Assembly (NCBI GenBank): GCA_003223645.1
Contig: QHVT01000038.1
Location: 1-34,502, forward strand
DNA: 34,502 bases
Origin: Acidobacteriota bacterium
Lineage (GTDB): Bacteria > Acidobacteriota > Thermoanaerobaculia > Gp7-AA8
Reading direction: 5' to 3'
The notes beneath the pieces are model-generated. The model did no database searches, was not told the origin of the DNA, and saw only the letters and a list, made by a program, of their open reading frames with translations. Of the stretch, positions 20,283-27,946 are shown piece by piece. Position numbers and translations under genes: made by a program. Numbering within the stretch: position 1 is the first letter of the stretch; every line of letters starts with the position of its first letter.

Positions 20283-20761
20283 ATGACGAGTGGACCGGAT
20301 TCCGAGAGCCTGCCGCGCCGGCGGGCTCCTCGGCCATGCCCGACGAGTTCGATCGCGCCTTCGGTCTGCTGGACGGCCTGAAGCACGTCCTGAAGACCAA
20401 GCCGGCGATCGTCAACATCGCGCCGCCCTTCGGGATCGGCGGGATGCGGACCTACATCGTCCAGACGGTACGGGAGCGGGAAGTCATCAGCGGCAACGAG
20501 GACAAGGCCCGGCCGCGCTTCACGCTGTTCCTGCAGCGGACCGGCGACAGCCCGATCCGCGTCGTCCTGCCGGCGGCTGTCGGGGATCTCATCGTGCGCC
20601 AGCGCGACCAGCTCACGACGCAGGCGAGGAAGAAGCAGGCGAAGGCGAGCGCCGCGGCGCGGAAGGCGAGAGGCGAGAAGCCGGGATTCCAGTTGTCGGC
20701 GGCTGAGCGGGCGGAGCGGAAGAAGACCAGAGAGAAGGCGGAGAAGGAGAAGCGGAAATGA
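20279..20761 (+). CDS. 160-aa protein with long Lys/Arg/Ala coiled tail
   Basis: Residues 1-110 include a probable small folded domain (KPAIVNIAPPFGIGGMRTYI-VQTVRERE, RPRFTLFLQRTGDSPIRVVL). Residues 115-160 are a very basic helical tail (ARKKQAKASAAARKARGEKP, then AERAERKKTREKAEKEKRK) likely to bind nucleic acid. AGGAG precedes the ATG. Neighbours are coupled at both ends. Not recognised as a named family. Confidence 0.65.
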   Translation: MNDEWTGFREPAAPAGSSAMPDEFDRAFGLLDGLKHVLKTKPAIVNIAPPFGIGGMRTYIVQTVREREVISGNEDKARPRFTLFLQRTGDSPIRVVLPAAVGDLIVRQRDQLTTQARKKQAKASAAARKARGEKPGFQLSAAERAERKKTREKAEKEKRK

Positions 20762-21069
20762 AAATCAGCGAATTGCTCACCGATGCGTCGAAGTGGACGC
20801 AGCGGACCTACGCCAGAGATGAGTTCGGGGATGACGTGGCAGCCACCGATCCCAAGGCGGTCAGCTGGTGTCTCGTCGGCGCCCTGGTGAAGTGCTACGC
20901 GGCCGGCCCGGATTCGGTGCCGGCCGAGCAGGCGCTCCGTGCAGCCTGGGCGCGCTGGAGCACCGAGCACGAGAAGAACCCCACCGCGTCGACGCTCACC
21001 GGCTGGAACGATGCGTTCGGGCGGACCTTCGAGGAGGTCAAGCAGCTGGTCGAGGAGGCGGGCGTATGA
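20758..21069 (+). CDS. DUF6197-like phage protein
   Basis: The 103-aa product carries ASKWTQRTYARDEFGDDV-x-DPKAVSWCLVGALVKCY (about residues 10-48), the signature of a small family (DUF6197-type) seen in many phages. The remainder is a helix (AEQALRAAWARWSTEHEKNP and TFEEVKQLVEEAGV). The ATG overlaps the preceding stop as ATGA. No role is known for the family. Confidence 0.7.
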   Translation: MKISELLTDASKWTQRTYARDEFGDDVAATDPKAVSWCLVGALVKCYAAGPDSVPAEQALRAAWARWSTEHEKNPTASTLTGWNDAFGRTFEEVKQLVEEAGV

Positions 21070-21356
21070 GCGAACAAGCGAAACATACGCCGGGACCGTG
21101 GCAGGTCTCTCCGCTTGACGGACGTACCTGCGGCCCGAGCCGCTTGCTGGTCTCGTCGGGGACGACGCTTCCGCAGATGCAGGCCGTCGCCATTGTGACG
21201 TTGCGGGCGGGTGAGACGGACGCGAACGCCCGATTGATCGCGGCGGCGCCCGACATGCTCGGCACGCTCAAGGCATTCGCCGATCGCCGGACGCTCACCG
21301 AGCAGGACCGCGAGCACATTGATCTCGTCATCGGCAAAGCGGAGGGCCGGCTCTGA
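21066..21356 (+). CDS. Ead/Ea22-like phage protein
   Basis: The start MSEQAKHTPGPWQVSPLDGR and the later ANARLIAAAPDMLGTLKAFA (about residues 57-76) form the KHTPGPW ... ARLIAAAPxML pattern found in many small phage and prophage proteins near the Ead/Ea22 group. Function is unknown; they usually lie in early regions. The ATG overlaps the preceding stop, and the stop shares one base with the next start. Confidence 0.8.
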   Translation: MSEQAKHTPGPWQVSPLDGRTCGPSRLLVSSGTTLPQMQAVAIVTLRAGETDANARLIAAAPDMLGTLKAFADRRTLTEQDREHIDLVIGKAEGRL

Positions 21357-21601
21357 TGGCTGAGAACGGAACGGCCGGTCAAACGATCTACGTCGTCGCC
21401 TGCGAATACAACCGCCCCCACGACTGCGAAGGTGGCATCGCGATCAGCGGCGTGTACGCCAGCCCGGTATCGGCCCGGCGGGCATCCTGGGCGGTGATGC
21501 GCGAACACATTCGAGACTACCAGATGGCCTGCTACGGACGGCGCAACGACAGCGAATGGGATGTTGACGTCACCGTCACTGAGTTTGTGGTGCAGCCGTG
21601 A
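21356..21601 (+). CDS. 81-aa protein of unknown function
   Basis: MAENGTAGQTIYVVACEYNR, then HDCEGGIAISGVYASPVSAR and a strand-like end (WDVDVTVTEFVVQP) suggest a small alpha/beta domain. It shares TGATG with the gene before and GTGA with the RadC-like gene after. I know of no family with a role for it. Confidence 0.65.
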   Translation: MAENGTAGQTIYVVACEYNRPHDCEGGIAISGVYASPVSARRASWAVMREHIRDYQMACYGRRNDSEWDVDVTVTEFVVQP

Positions 21602-22101
21602 GCAGACGACCGCACGGCCCGCACTACGCGCGCGAGCTCCAGGTTACCTACAGAACGCATCCGGCTCGCGTCCTCATCGACAGCAACCAGATCACGACGG
21701 CGGCACAGGCGGCGGCCGTCGTCGTGCCGATCCTGCAGACCCAGACTCAGGAGGTTTTCATCGCCCTGCATCTCGACGCCGGCCGCCGGCTGCTGGGCGT
21801 GCAGGAAGTCGCCCGCGGCGGGCTGACCCGGGTAGACGTCCCTATCCGGGCGATCGTCGCGGCGGCCCTTGGTGCGAACGCGCACGGGGTCTTGGTAGCC
21901 CACAACCATCCGTCGGGCGATCCGGAGCCGAGCGTTGGGGACCGGACCCTGACCCGGCGGATTCACGCGGCGCTCGAGCTGTTCGAGATCGAGCTGGTCG
22001 ACCACCTGGTGGTCGGCGCCGCCAGCTATTGCTCGTTTCAGGAAACAGGAAGGATGAGGCGCTATGCACGGACGACATCCGACGCGAAAGAAGCCCGGTG
22101 A
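21598..22101 (+). CDS. RadC-like JAB/MPN-domain protein
   Basis: The 167-aa protein is close to the RadC domain. The metal site HNHPSGDPEPS is at residues 102-112 with the usual D115; E52 in QEVFIALHLD could be the catalytic Glu; the end IELVDHLVVGAASYCSFQET-G (about 131-151) is also diagnostic. JAB/MPN enzymes are metalloproteases or isopeptidases; the function of RadC itself is unsettled, and phage copies occur in early regions. It begins with GTG coupled to the previous gene. The usual N-terminal HhH part of bacterial RadC is absent, so it is a short form. Confidence 0.85.
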   Translation: MSRRPHGPHYARELQVTYRTHPARVLIDSNQITTAAQAAAVVVPILQTQTQEVFIALHLDAGRRLLGVQEVARGGLTRVDVPIRAIVAAALGANAHGVLVAHNHPSGDPEPSVGDRTLTRRIHAALELFEIELVDHLVVGAASYCSFQETGRMRRYARTTSDAKEAR

Positions 22102-22267
22102 CGCGACATTCGACCCGAAGTGGTCCGGCGTGAGCTACGCGCCGCACGCCAGGGGGAAGCATTGCCCGACCGACGGGACGCTGCTCCACAGGGAGAGCGG
22201 CGCGTTGTACTGCCCGACCTGCGACGACTACGTGCGGGCGAAGGAGGACGGAGGCAAGCCGAAATGA
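22064..22267 (+). CDS. 67-aa zinc-ribbon protein overlapping radC-like gene
   Basis: The product MHGRHPTRKKPGDATFDPKW ... KHCPTDGTLLHRESGALYCP-TCDDYV has CPTDG and CPTC, a small zinc ribbon. The first 38 bases overlap the RadC-like gene in another frame. The AGGATGAGGCGCT sequence before the ATG could serve as a ribosome binding site. The stop overlaps the next gene's start as ATGA. Function unknown. Confidence 0.65.
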   Translation: MHGRHPTRKKPGDATFDPKWSGVSYAPHARGKHCPTDGTLLHRESGALYCPTCDDYVRAKEDGGKPK

Positions 22268-22644
22268 CCAAACGCAGTGAGGAATCGCCCCGCGAGAAGG
22301 ACAGCCGGCACGAGAACCAGCGGCACCAGCTCGCATCGGCCGTGGAGATGGTCTACAGCAACCTCGACCAGCACGACGCGATGACCGTGACGATCGTCGC
22401 GACCGATGCGTTTCTGGCGGTGACGACAGCGACGGGTGGCCTGTCTGGCGGCCTGGTCGACGCGCGAGAGCTGCCGCCGGAAGTCATGCGCGGGGTTGTG
22501 CTGATGTACGACGCCATGATGCGGCGGGTGAAGCCGCTGCTGCCGCGGACCCCCGCGATGCAGCATGTCTTCGACGCTATTGACCAGGTGGAGCGGGTCT
22601 CGGCCGCCATCCGGGAGGCGAGCGGGATGCCGCCGGTGGAGTGA
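22264..22644 (+). CDS. 126-aa helical protein of unknown function
   Basis: The N-terminus is charged (KRSEESPREKDSRHENQRHQ). The rest includes MVYSNLDQHDAMTVTIVATD-AFLAVTTATGG and a helical end (VMRGVVLMYDAMMRRVKPLL, HVFDAIDQVERVSAAIREAS). It may be membrane-associated in the middle, but no clear segment of 20 hydrophobic residues exists. It closes a run of nine overlapping genes. No family recognised. Confidence 0.6.
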   Translation: MTKRSEESPREKDSRHENQRHQLASAVEMVYSNLDQHDAMTVTIVATDAFLAVTTATGGLSGGLVDARELPPEVMRGVVLMYDAMMRRVKPLLPRTPAMQHVFDAIDQVERVSAAIREASGMPPVE

Positions 22645-22686
22645 GGCGGGAAGCAGGGAGATGACGCAGGAAGCGAGAAGGGTGCA

Positions 22687-22708
22687 GGGGCGGCCTGGAG
22701 GTCGCCCC
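22687..22708 (+). other. Intergenic hairpin, 9-bp stem
   Basis: GGGGCGGCC pairs with GGTCGCCCC with one wobble around the loop TGGA. It lies in a 160-base gap before the next gene. There is no U-run. Confidence 0.75.
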
Positions 22709-22804
22709 GCCTGCCGATCGCCGCGCCTGGGCCATTCTAGCCAGCCAGGGAGGCCGTCAGGAGGCAGTCCAGGACGGCCGCTAGGATGAATGCCGGGAGG
22801 TTCG

Positions 22805-23461
22805 ATGTTCACGCACAGACTCGATGGTGACCGGCTGTTCGGCCGGGTCTACGAGTTGGATCTCGAGTGCCCGCAGTGCGGCGAGTGTTTCTATCTCAAC
22901 TCGGTGGGGCGGAACTGGAGCCAGGTGCCGGGACGGCGCAACAAGAAGGGGTTCGATGCCGGGCCGTATAACTTCCGCACGGGGAGGTTCAGCTGCCCCA
23001 GCTGCCACTCGACGTTCGGGGTCGGGCTGTATCTCTTCCCGATCGAGAACAAGGACGGCCAGCTGGATCGGCACGGCGAGGCGGCGCCGGTCGATTGGGT
23101 GCCGACCTACCGGCAGGGGATCGCGCTGAGGAACCAGACCACCGGGCGGATGGCGTTCGCGCCCCAGGGCTGGACGGCCGCGAGGAACACCGTCGTCAGG
23201 GAGGGGTGCCGGTGCCGGATCAGAGGACAGTCGGTCAATGGACGCGCGTTCGACACGGCGGGGGAAGCGTTCTGCAGCCCGGAACATCGAGCGGCGGTCC
23301 GACCGGCGAAGAAGCCTTACAGGACCAGGTTTGTGATCAATCCGGCGTGCCCCATCCACGGAAGTCTGGTCGACAGGGAGATCGGGGAGAACTGCCCCGC
23401 CGGGGTCGCGAGGACGGTGCCGGCGGGGACGGAGATTGTGGAGATCAAGGACAAAACTTAG
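22805..23461 (+). CDS. 218-aa Cys-rich zinc protein of unknown function
   Basis: Several metal pairs are visible: CPQCGEC (about residues 25-31), CPSC (about 65-68), CRCRI near 138-142, and later CSPEH and CPIHG. These suggest two or three zinc knuckles. Between them lies YNFRTGRFSCPSCHSTFGVG, a repeated pattern of the same ribbon. The ATG at 22805 has GGGAGG four bases away; an ATG at 22790 would add five residues. The 3' end overlaps the end of the convergent zinc-finger gene by four bases. Confidence 0.65.
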   Translation: MFTHRLDGDRLFGRVYELDLECPQCGECFYLNSVGRNWSQVPGRRNKKGFDAGPYNFRTGRFSCPSCHSTFGVGLYLFPIENKDGQLDRHGEAAPVDWVPTYRQGIALRNQTTGRMAFAPQGWTAARNTVVREGCRCRIRGQSVNGRAFDTAGEAFCSPEHRAAVRPAKKPYRTRFVINPACPIHGSLVDREIGENCPAGVARTVPAGTEIVEIKDKT

Positions 23462-23667
23462 CGAAAATTCCGCAGACCTTTCCGACGATCACGCTGTTTT
23501 TGTTGTCGTTGATACCCGCGCTTCTTGTTCTTCGTCTGTGCCCGTTCCCAGAGAAGCCGGCAGCTGTCTGAACAGAAGCGGTCATCTAGGGATTCCCAAT
23601 ACACGTTGTGGAGTGGACGACGGCATGTGGGATTGATGCAGGTTCCTTCCCGACTTTCGCTAGACAT
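23458..23667 (-). CDS. 69-aa zinc-finger protein, leftward in a rightward block
   Basis: The product MSSESREGTCINPTCRRPLH-NVYWESLDDRFCSDSCRLLW has four Cys (C10, C15, C32, C36) that would bind one zinc, followed by a very basic tail (KNKKRGYQRQQKQRDRRKGL) likely to bind nucleic acid. GGAGG is placed seven bases before the ATG, so the gene is real in spite of its direction. It lies downstream of the helicase gene on the same strand, separated by a palindrome-rich 300 bp. Confidence 0.75.
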   Translation of the reverse strand: MSSESREGTCINPTCRRPLHNVYWESLDDRFCSDSCRLLWERAQTKNKKRGYQRQQKQRDRRKGLRNFR

Positions 23668-23967
23668 CAGGTTTCCTCCAATAGAGATCGCGCGCGCGCA
23701 TGTGGGTGGGGTATCTAACTTGGCAAATCCGGCTCAGCAGAAGCACTAAAGCCGGTGTACGCAAGTACTTGCCCTATCCAACTCAGCTTGGCAATTTGGC
23801 TGGCAATTTGCCTGCAACTCCGGCTCATCAGGAGTACGTACCGTCCGCTGATGAGGCAGTTCTGCCATACAAATTGCCAGCGCATTGTACGTACAAGGTA
23901 GGATTCTCTCATCTTGCCAGCTTTACACCCCCACCCACCCTACCCGCTTTTTGTTCGCCCTTCGTTT
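23668..23967. promoter_or_regulatory. 300-bp palindrome-rich, lower-GC intergenic region; candidate origin or control site
   Basis: It contains GGCAATTTGCC (23802-23812), an 11-bp palindrome; TTGTACGTACAA (23885-23896), a 12-bp palindrome; CTCATCA/TGATGAG (23824-23830 and 23849-23855); and GCTGGCAATTTG (23799-23810) repeated in inverted form as CAAATTGCCAGC (23870-23881). Related TTGGCAA half-sites lie at about 23720 and 23789. The base composition is visibly more AT-rich than its surroundings. Frames that cross it have no ribosome binding site and are not called. Confidence 0.6.
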
Positions 23968-24999
23968 TTAGTTTGCTTTCGCCCTTTGGTACTGGCCGTG
24001 TGCAGGCTGCTCGACCCAGCCGCCGGCCAGCAAACGATCGAGGCTGTGGCGAGCCGTTCCTTCGGGAATACCGGCCGCTTCGGCGGCTTCCATCAACTCG
24101 CTGCGCCAAGTAGGGACGAGGGGAACGAGGCCATAGAACTGGACATCGCGGGGATCGATCGCCTCGGCGCCCGCGTAGAACTCGAAGTGGCTGTTGTTCC
24201 GAGTGAGCCGTGCCATTCCCCACGGAATGTGCCGCGGCTTCCAGCCGAACTCGTACCAGCTCTCCTTCGCGTCGGGAGCTGGGTCGACGATCCACAGCGC
24301 GTTGTCCGAGAAGTGGAACCAGGCGCCGGCCCCGTTGAACCGCTCCCAAGGCCGAGCGTAACGCTGGCCCCGGTCGGTCTTTTCCTTGTTGAAGTGCTGG
24401 AGGAAGATCGTCGTGATCCCGTAGTCCTCCTGCGCGCGCGTAAGCCGGATGATCGAGGCCGCAACCGCACGCCGGTCGCCATCCTCGCCCTTGACGAAGA
24501 ACGGGGAGAACGGGTCGATGATGAGCACCGAGCCGGGAATGGGACGGAGCTTCAGCAGAACATGGTCGAGCAGGGCAGCGGCGTTGTCCGGCTCGGAAAT
24601 CCATTCCAGGCGGAGTCCTGATGTTCGGCTGATAATGGAATAAAACGTGACGTCGTCGTCGAACCCACCCAGCTCCTTGTAGAACGTCTTGGCGGACTGC
24701 GATCGGTCGCCTTCAACGTAGTAGACATGCGCCGGCTTGTGTGCTGGTCGATTGAGGAATGGCTGCTCCGTGTACCAGCACCGAATGAGCTGCTTCAGGA
24801 GGGTCGATTTTCCCGCGCCGCCAGGTCCGCCAAACAGGGTCGATTGCCTGAACGGAATCAAGTCGACGAGCGGATCTCCGTGTGTGAATTCCAGTGAGAC
24901 CTGTGGGTGCAGCTGATTCTCTGGCGGGGTTGGTGCAGGGATACGCGAGGGGCTGGGTTTCTCCTCTTGATCTTTTGACCTAGCTGTAGTATTCCTCAT
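23968..24999 (-). CDS. RepA-like hexameric replicative helicase (RecA-fold AAA)
   Basis: This 343-aa protein has a Walker A loop GGPGGAGKST at residues 57-66, Walker B VLIIDPF at 158-164, and QHFNKE at 201-206, the conserved Gln/His motif of RepA/DnaB-type helicases. The C-terminus (about 305-340, MEAAEAAGIPEGTARHSLDR-LLAGGWVEQ) is a winged-helix or HTH unit that could bind DNA. The protein probably unwinds DNA at the replication fork or loads at the origin. It runs leftward against its neighbours, with probable regulatory gaps at both ends. GAGG precedes the ATG. Confidence 0.8.
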   Translation of the reverse strand: MRNTTARSKDQEEKPSPSRIPAPTPPENQLHPQVSLEFTHGDPLVDLIPFRQSTLFGGPGGAGKSTLLKQLIRCWYTEQPFLNRPAHKPAHVYYVEGDRSQSAKTFYKELGGFDDDVTFYSIISRTSGLRLEWISEPDNAAALLDHVLLKLRPIPGSVLIIDPFSPFFVKGEDGDRRAVAASIIRLTRAQEDYGITTIFLQHFNKEKTDRGQRYARPWERFNGAGAWFHFSDNALWIVDPAPDAKESWYEFGWKPRHIPWGMARLTRNNSHFEFYAGAEAIDPRDVQFYGLVPLVPTWRSELMEAAEAAGIPEGTARHSLDRLLAGGWVEQPAHGQYQRAKAN

Positions 25000-25378
25000 C
25001 GGTCCTCACTTCCGTGCAGGTGGTTGAGGGTTGTTGAGAGCGGGGAGCCGGATGTCTGCGGCCAGCAGGGTCCGGCTCTAGTCGCGTACAGGGCGCTTGT
25101 TCGCCTGCGCCGGAAACGCGCAAGCCTACTCCAACTCCCGAACGAACGGAATCACAACTAATGGTGTGATCCGCCTCGGCCGACCACTGTGGAAATCCTG
25201 TGGATCCTGTGGAAATCTCGGGTTCGTCGCCAACAGCTCACCAAACTTGACCGACCACTTGACCTGTGGTCAGGGTTCGGTGTAGAAAAGTGCCGTGGTC
25301 GACGCTCCCCATCCACCCGAGTCAACGACGGCGTCTTCGGGCGAGACCGTTGGGCCCGAGTGGGAAGGCGTCGACCGC
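25000..25378. promoter_or_regulatory. Divergent control region between helicase and rightward genes
   Basis: The region contains three DnaA-box-like 9-mers: TGTGGAAAT (25188-25196), TGTGGATCC (25199-25207) and TGTGGAAAT (25208-25216). The consensus is TGTGGATAA, so they are partial matches. Downstream are the rightward promoter and its inverted repeat. The left part (25000-25180) holds no clear signal beyond short repeats. The final 84 bases (25295-25378) could be an N-terminal extension of the next gene from a GTG. Confidence 0.5.
25253..25288 (+). promoter_or_regulatory. Rightward promoter with operator over the -35
   Basis: TTGACC (25259-25264), an 18-base spacer and TAGAAA (25283-25288) form a fair sigma-70 promoter. 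The inverted repeat GACCAC-N7-GTGGTC (25253-25271) covers the -35 box, as repressor sites often do. Another TTGACC lies at 25247-25252. Confidence 0.55.
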
Positions 25379-25675
25379 ATGTCGGACCGCCCCGACCGCT
25401 CGCTCGACTACGTCGCGCGCCAGGCAGCGAAGAGAGGCCAGCCAATCCGTGTCCGCGTCACCCTCAGCCTGCTCGACCCCAAGTCAGGACAGTACAAAGG
25501 CTGGCGCGGCATGAACTGGAAGGTGCTGGTCAGAGACACGGAGGAAGCGAGACGGATGCAGGATCTCCTCGAGCTGTTCTTCGACTGCATCGAGTTGGGA
25601 TCGATTCCTTGGACGAGCGAGGTGATGGCGGGGGCGAAGCGGGTGTTGCTGGAGGCGCAGCAGCAGGCCGGGTAA
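25379..25675 (+). CDS. 98-aa protein of unknown function
   Basis: MSDRPDRSLDYVARQAAKRG-QPIRVRVTLSLLDPKSGQYK, then GMNWKVLVRDTEEARRMQDL-LELFFDCIELGS, gives a small alpha/beta domain. The ATG at 25379 has GGAAGG ten bases upstream. A GTG at 25295 in the same frame would add 28 residues and would lie almost on the expected transcription start, which would make the message leaderless. The shorter form is preferred. No family recognised. Confidence 0.6.
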   Translation: MSDRPDRSLDYVARQAAKRGQPIRVRVTLSLLDPKSGQYKGWRGMNWKVLVRDTEEARRMQDLLELFFDCIELGSIPWTSEVMAGAKRVLLEAQQQAG

Positions 25676-25683
25676 GATGCGGC

Positions 25684-25699
25684 GGCGGATGGCGGATGG
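25684..25699 (+). repeat. Start-site repeat, copy 3 of 3
   Basis: The same 16 bases as at 18935 and 19145. Here the second ATG opens only a two-codon frame (ATG GCC TGA) whose stop overlaps the real start at 25705 with a gap of one base, so it could serve as a re-initiation leader. Confidence 0.85.
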
Positions 25700-25704
25700 C
25701 CTGA

Positions 25705-27210
25705 ATGACAACTCCAACTCCTGAAGCAGCAGCGACGACAGCAGAACCGCCGCTCGTACTTTGGTTGGTTTCCCGCAGTGAGCATGAGCGGGGAACAAAC
25801 GGGTGCGACATGGCTCGGTGGATTGAGTACAGGGCTGGACCTTACGGGATGGGCTTCAGCCGCAAGGCGCAATCCCTGCCGCTCACCACCGGCATCTACA
25901 CGCACCTGGCGATTGCCGAGGTCTGCCAGTGGATCCTCGACGCGCGACTGAAGACCGGGATGCAGCCGGAGCGGGCGCCGGACGAAGTCGTCCGTTGGGC
26001 CGCGGGGCTGGCGGTCGAGGAATACCAGCGGGTGATCGGGTTGAGCGGCCTGCTGCAGATCACCCAGGAAGACCCGAACGCACAGGCCGAGCTCGCCCGG
26101 ACGATCCAGGAGCAGTCCACGCTCATCGAAGGGCTGGTCTGGGCCTGGTGCCTGTGTCGGCTCCCGGTCGTGCTGCAGGAATACCTCATCGTCGCCGTCG
26201 AGGAGGAACAGGAGTGGGTCGACGCCTGCAGCTGCGGGTTGGGCAGCGGGATCGGCGGCTTCCGCGAACATGCAACGAGGAAGTGCGGCGGGATCGGCAT
26301 CGAGTCGAGACCCGACCTGCTCCTCGAGCGCCGGATCGATCACGCCTGGTGCTACGTCGAGCTGAAGACCGCCTCGGTGGCCTGGAAATCGTGGCAGGAG
26401 CAGTTCGAGCGAAACCTCCAGTTGTTAGTCGGGGTGCTGGGCGCTGAACGCCGGCACGGCGTCGAGATCACGCACTGCCGGATCGAAGGGCTGGTCAAGG
26501 GACAGTGGAAGCGGGACTACCCCTACGAGGAGCACCAGCCCAAGACGCAGCAGTCGCCGCTCTGCTACGCCTACCACGAGCCGGCGAACCCGCCTCTCGG
26601 CTTCGGCGACTGGCTGCCGGCCTACGAGTATGTCGACCGGGAGGGCATCAAGCACCGGGTGCCGAAGTCGAGGGACAGCCGCTACCGCAAGATCGGCATC
26701 TGGGAGGCCGACGACGACGGCTTCCCGGGCAAGCCGGCGTGGATGTCCCGAAGCGAGTGGATCGTCCGCTACTGGGCCGAGAACTACCCGTATCACCTGA
26801 CGAAGACGATGGCGCAGGTCGGCCCGATCCCGAAGAAGCGGGACCAGCTGGACATGGCCTTGCGGAGTTTGATCTGCGTCGAGAAGCTGTGGCAGGAGCG
26901 GCTCTGGGCGATCTACGAGTGGCAGGTGAAGAACGCCGGCCAGGGCTGGGGCGACCCGGCGTTCCATGCCTTTGTCGAGACGGTCGTTCCCAGGAGCTTC
27001 CGCTGCCTGCCCTATGACGGGCATCCGTGCCCGAACATCCCGATCTGCTTTCAGGAGGCTGAGAGCTGGCGCGACCCGGTCGGCAGCGGGGCATTTCTCT
27101 ACCGCAAGCCGCACCACACCGCCGAACGGGTGCAGGCCGAGGCGAGAGGCTGGAAGCCGGAGGTCAGTCAAGGAGTCGGGGAAGAGGAAGCGGGGGGTGA
27201 AGATGCGTAA
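25705..27210 (+). CDS. PD-(D/E)XK nuclease, Cas4/RecB-like, with Cys cluster
   Basis: The 501-aa protein has the order of a Cas4/RecB-type nuclease: H67 in TTGIYTHLAIA, E166-E170 in VAVEEEQEW, D204 in RPDLLLE, and E219-x-K221 in CYVELKT. Cys residues at C175, C177 and C194 and a C-terminal group C434, C442 and C448 (FRCLPYDGHPCPNIPICF) could hold an iron-sulphur cluster as in Cas4 and AddB. Such phage enzymes process DNA ends for recombination. The start follows the third start-site repeat. The last eight bases overlap the J-domain gene. Confidence 0.75.
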   Translation: MTTPTPEAAATTAEPPLVLWLVSRSEHERGTNGCDMARWIEYRAGPYGMGFSRKAQSLPLTTGIYTHLAIAEVCQWILDARLKTGMQPERAPDEVVRWAAGLAVEEYQRVIGLSGLLQITQEDPNAQAELARTIQEQSTLIEGLVWAWCLCRLPVVLQEYLIVAVEEEQEWVDACSCGLGSGIGGFREHATRKCGGIGIESRPDLLLERRIDHAWCYVELKTASVAWKSWQEQFERNLQLLVGVLGAERRHGVEITHCRIEGLVKGQWKRDYPYEEHQPKTQQSPLCYAYHEPANPPLGFGDWLPAYEYVDREGIKHRVPKSRDSRYRKIGIWEADDDGFPGKPAWMSRSEWIVRYWAENYPYHLTKTMAQVGPIPKKRDQLDMALRSLICVEKLWQERLWAIYEWQVKNAGQGWGDPAFHAFVETVVPRSFRCLPYDGHPCPNIPICFQEAESWRDPVGSGAFLYRKPHHTAERVQAEARGWKPEVSQGVGEEEAGGEDA

Positions 27211-27946
27211 CAGTGTGCGTGGCAGCGTCGTGCCCTTCGTGACACCCGCCGACGAGCCGGACGAGCACCAGGCGATCCCGCGTTGGCCGCTCGCCTGGCC
27301 GATCGGCTGGGCGCGCACCGTGCCCGGTCGTCGCGTCATTGCCGACTTCCGGCGGACCAAATGGGAAGACTCGACCCGGACCATCGTGGAGCAGGGTCAG
27401 CTCAAGACCGAGTCGGTGCGGAAGCAGCGGACCGTCGCGCTCTCGATCTTCGATGCGACGGTGAGGCTGGAGAAGGAGCTGGAACGACTCGGCGGGCAGG
27501 CACCCGTGCTGTCGACCAACGCCGAGCTGAGACTCGACGGCCGGCCGCGGAGTGACAAGGAGCCAGACGACCCCGGCGCCGCGTGTTACTTCCGGTTCAA
27601 AGGGCGGGCGACGGTGCTCGCGTGCGATCGATACAGGAGAGTGGCCGACAACATCGCGGCGCTCGCCGCGCACATCGACGCGCTCAGGCGGATCCAGCGC
27701 TACGGCGTCGGGACCATCGAACAGGCCCTGGCAGGGTACAAGGCGCTGCCTGCGGATACCGCGGCGGACTGGCGGGCGGTGTTCGGGTTCAGCAAGGGCG
27801 TGACAGTGACCGTCGAGGAGCTGCAGCAGCGCTTTCGGCAGAAGCTGAAGGCCGCGCATCCCGACGTGGGCGGGACCGACGAGATGATGATGCACTTGAA
27901 CCGGGCGAGAGAGTATGCGATCGGGGAGTTGGAGGGGAACGCCTGA
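27203..27946 (+). CDS. J-domain protein
   Basis: The C-terminus (about residues 190-245) is a J domain: DWRAVFGFSKGVTVTVEELQ, QRFRQKLKAAHPDVGGTDEM and MMHLNRAREYAIGEL, with the HPD tripeptide at 219-221 that stimulates Hsp70 ATPases. The N-terminal 180 residues are unrelated to DnaJ and include a probable DNA- or protein-binding alpha/beta part. It may draw host DnaK to a replication complex, as lambda does by other means; this is inference. GGGGGTGAAG lies before the ATG. Confidence 0.75.
   Translation: MRNSVRGSVVPFVTPADEPDEHQAIPRWPLAWPIGWARTVPGRRVIADFRRTKWEDSTRTIVEQGQLKTESVRKQRTVALSIFDATVRLEKELERLGGQAPVLSTNAELRLDGRPRSDKEPDDPGAACYFRFKGRATVLACDRYRRVADNIAALAAHIDALRRIQRYGVGTIEQALAGYKALPADTAADWRAVFGFSKGVTVTVEELQQRFRQKLKAAHPDVGGTDEMMMHLNRAREYAIGELEGNA

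Noticed and set aside
23715-23912. Leftward frame of 65 codons in the palindrome-rich gap
   Set aside because: No ribosome binding site, atypical residues, and it covers the inverted repeats; regulatory DNA is more likely.
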